DNA from: Gymnopilus junonius
Lineage: Eukaryota; Basidiomycota; Agaricomycetes; Agaricales; Galerinaceae
Direction: 5' to 3'
Length of the DNA: 33,854 bases
Assembly (NCBI GenBank): GCA_015501075.1
Contig: JADNYJ010000344.1
Location: 1 to 33,854, forward strand
The notes under the pieces are model-generated. The model ran no database searches, had not been told where the DNA came from, and saw nothing but the letters and a program-made list of their open reading frames with translations. Position numbers and translations under genes: made by a program. Shown one piece after another: positions 32,514 through 33,854 of the stretch. Numbering within the stretch: position 1 is the first letter of the stretch; the number at the start of each line of letters is the position of its first letter.

Positions 32514-33683
32514 CTAGTACAAAAACTTCTGACCCACAAGTTCCTCACTCAACCTCCAAAGCTTCTCTGCCTCGAAAGGACTTGTCGCCCATGGCTTGAT
32601 CATATCAGTGAGTGGATCTGCAATGCGGCAATCAAGGAGGTAAGCACCATTGTGAGCTATGCAAAGTAGGTAAACGTGATTAGTGTCTGCACACAGGGGC
32701 ATAAGTCGACTCAGGTAGCAGAATTTGTTACCAGAGAGGTTAGGATCAATGCAGCATAAACATGTGTTGCAGTTCCTTTCTCGATTGGCAAGATGTCAGG
32801 ACTATAATCAGCCCTTCCTTCTACGTTTCCCAACACGCGATCAAGGGCACCTTTAAAGAAGGGGCTTGGTAAGTAACTAGTCCACCTTGATATAATTTGA
32901 AATATGAAGAAAGTGGACTGACGGAGTCTATCAGGCAAGGTGGCAAGATCCACATTGTCTACAGCATTTGTGAGGATTACTCCAGGATGGAGGCTAAAGG
33001 CAAGAAGACCGTGTTTTTCTCCCAGCCTCTTGGCAAGGAAGTTGAAAACAAGATATTCGCCGTCTTGTTTGACCATAGGCACGTAGAACATCGTAGTCGT
33101 TATCGCCCTAGCCGAAGATGAATAACAATCAAAATTATAATGATACCAATGATATTAAATTGACTCACCTCGAAATTGTAGCCTTCAAAACGGAACGGAC
33201 TCAGCCGATGACCGTCGCTGCTGACGTTGACGATTCGCCGTGCGCTGGAAGCGAGGATTTTGTCCATAATTAGATTTGTGAATAGGAAATGTCCCAGGTG
33301 GTTAGTGGCTAGTTGGCGTTCGAAGCCGTCGACGGTAACACCGTATTCATTGACCAACTTGCCGGCGTTATTCACGAGGACATCTACGACTGGAATATCA
33401 GACCACCCATTGACGATAGCTGCTTCGCGGACGCTCTGTAGGGATTCGAGGTCTAGTGGTAAAATGCGCGTCTTGACGTCGGGTTGGATGCAGCAATGGC
33501 TGCTTCGGTCTGCTGTGCTTTCTTCACGTCGCGAGCGGCGAGGATGATCCATGCTGGTCGACCCTTCGCTATGGCCTGAACGAAGTATGCGCCCAGAGAT
33601 CCAGGGGATACACCAGTGATGATGATGGCTTTGCCTTTGATGTAGTTCGCATAGTGTACCACGAGCTCGTCAGCTGTTGACAT
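32514..33683 (-). pseudogene. Short-chain dehydrogenase/reductase, copy 2, frame-broken
   Basis: It begins MSTADELVVHYANYIKGKAI, then ITGVSPGSLGAYFVQAIAKG (glycine-rich cofactor motif) and PAWIILAARDVKKAQQ. After AACCCGACG the frame is off by one base, continuing VKTRILPLDLESLQSVREAA, DVLVNNAGKLV, IVNVSSDGHRLSPF, an intron with GTGAGT after YNFE, and DYDVLRAYGQT, where ACAAGACGG has lost a base inside the YxxxK motif. A third break (TTTTCAAC) precedes NFLAKRLGEKHGLLAFSLHP, DNVDLATLPDRL, FKGALDRVLGNVEGRADYSP and IKPWATSPFEAEKLWRLSEE, stop at 32514. The family reduces or oxidises carbonyl/hydroxyl groups with NAD(P)H. With three small losses, one in the active-site motif, it is probably inactive, though far less decayed than copy 1. 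Confidence 0.8.
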
Positions 33684-33854
33684 TGCTTTGGTGAGGGGAA
33701 GCTGGGCATTGACTTACTTCTCTCCCACTTTATATGCAGTTTCCCCAGGTATACGGCGTCCTTCCGTAAACGCGGAAACGGAATTGGAACCCGTAAGTCT
33801 TGGATAATGCATATGGTCATGGAAATTAGTGAGATCGTATTAGCTTGCTTGGTA
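33684..33854 (-). promoter_or_regulatory. Promoter of SDR copy 2 with TATA box
   Basis: The minus strand has TATAAAG at 33734-33728, about 45 bp before the ATG at 33683. It is still intact although the gene body is broken, which fits recent inactivation. The rest up to the window edge shows nothing else I can support. Confidence 0.5.

Overview
The window looks like nuclear DNA of a filamentous basidiomycete, most likely an Agaricomycete. The reasons are short GT-AG introns of about 50-70 nt, a head-to-tail polyubiquitin gene whose repeats read [15 protein letters not shown] (fungal type), a very large TPR-CHAT protein of the kind expanded in mushroom-forming fungi, F-box/leucine-rich-type genes, and dispersed duplicated fragments. 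There is no operon logic. Genes are single units on both strands. No species is claimed.

Layout. 1-5.1 kb: a possible minus-strand gene cut by the left edge, a gene-poor stretch, a broken F-box-type gene (2.12-3.28 kb, +) and an intact four-unit polyubiquitin gene (3.90-4.89 kb, -) with a TATA box and probable 5'UTR introns. 5.1-9.65 kb: a shared upstream region and an intact four-exon TPR-CHAT gene (1231 aa) with the CHAT His/Cys pair. 9.9-13.1 kb: a weak small minus-strand gene, then about 2.7 kb of AT-rich, gene-poor, repeat-bearing DNA with a 37-bp palindrome. 13.1-23.1 kb: a small two-exon membrane protein and three TATA-driven genes for intrinsically disordered proteins (here called A, B and C), separated by decayed genes, including a truncated methionyl-tRNA synthetase 5' fragment. 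23.6-25.7 kb: a tRNA-like 5' half and two related F-box pseudogenes. 26-30.1 kb: a mosaic of duplicated pieces. These include a relative of gene B (gene D), an inverted copy of the 5' part of B, copies of sequence from 16.3 kb, two related unknown minus-strand units, and a 90-bp MITE-like hairpin with a perfect 9-bp target duplication. 30.4-33.7 kb: two related short-chain dehydrogenase/reductase (SDR) genes, both frame-broken.

Two genes look fully functional and well identified: polyubiquitin and TPR-CHAT. Genes A, B, C and D and the small membrane protein are open but of unknown function. Most other coding remnants carry several indels, most often single-base deletions relative to the reconstructed frame or to a copy in the same window. 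The long intact TPR-CHAT and polyubiquitin frames argue against wholesale sequencing error, so the window reads as a patch of gene duplication and decay around two maintained genes. The best leads are the TPR-CHAT protein, the TATA-driven disordered-protein group with a shared palindromic promoter motif, and the duplication/deletion pattern linking 19.4-19.8 kb to 28.1-28.4 kb.
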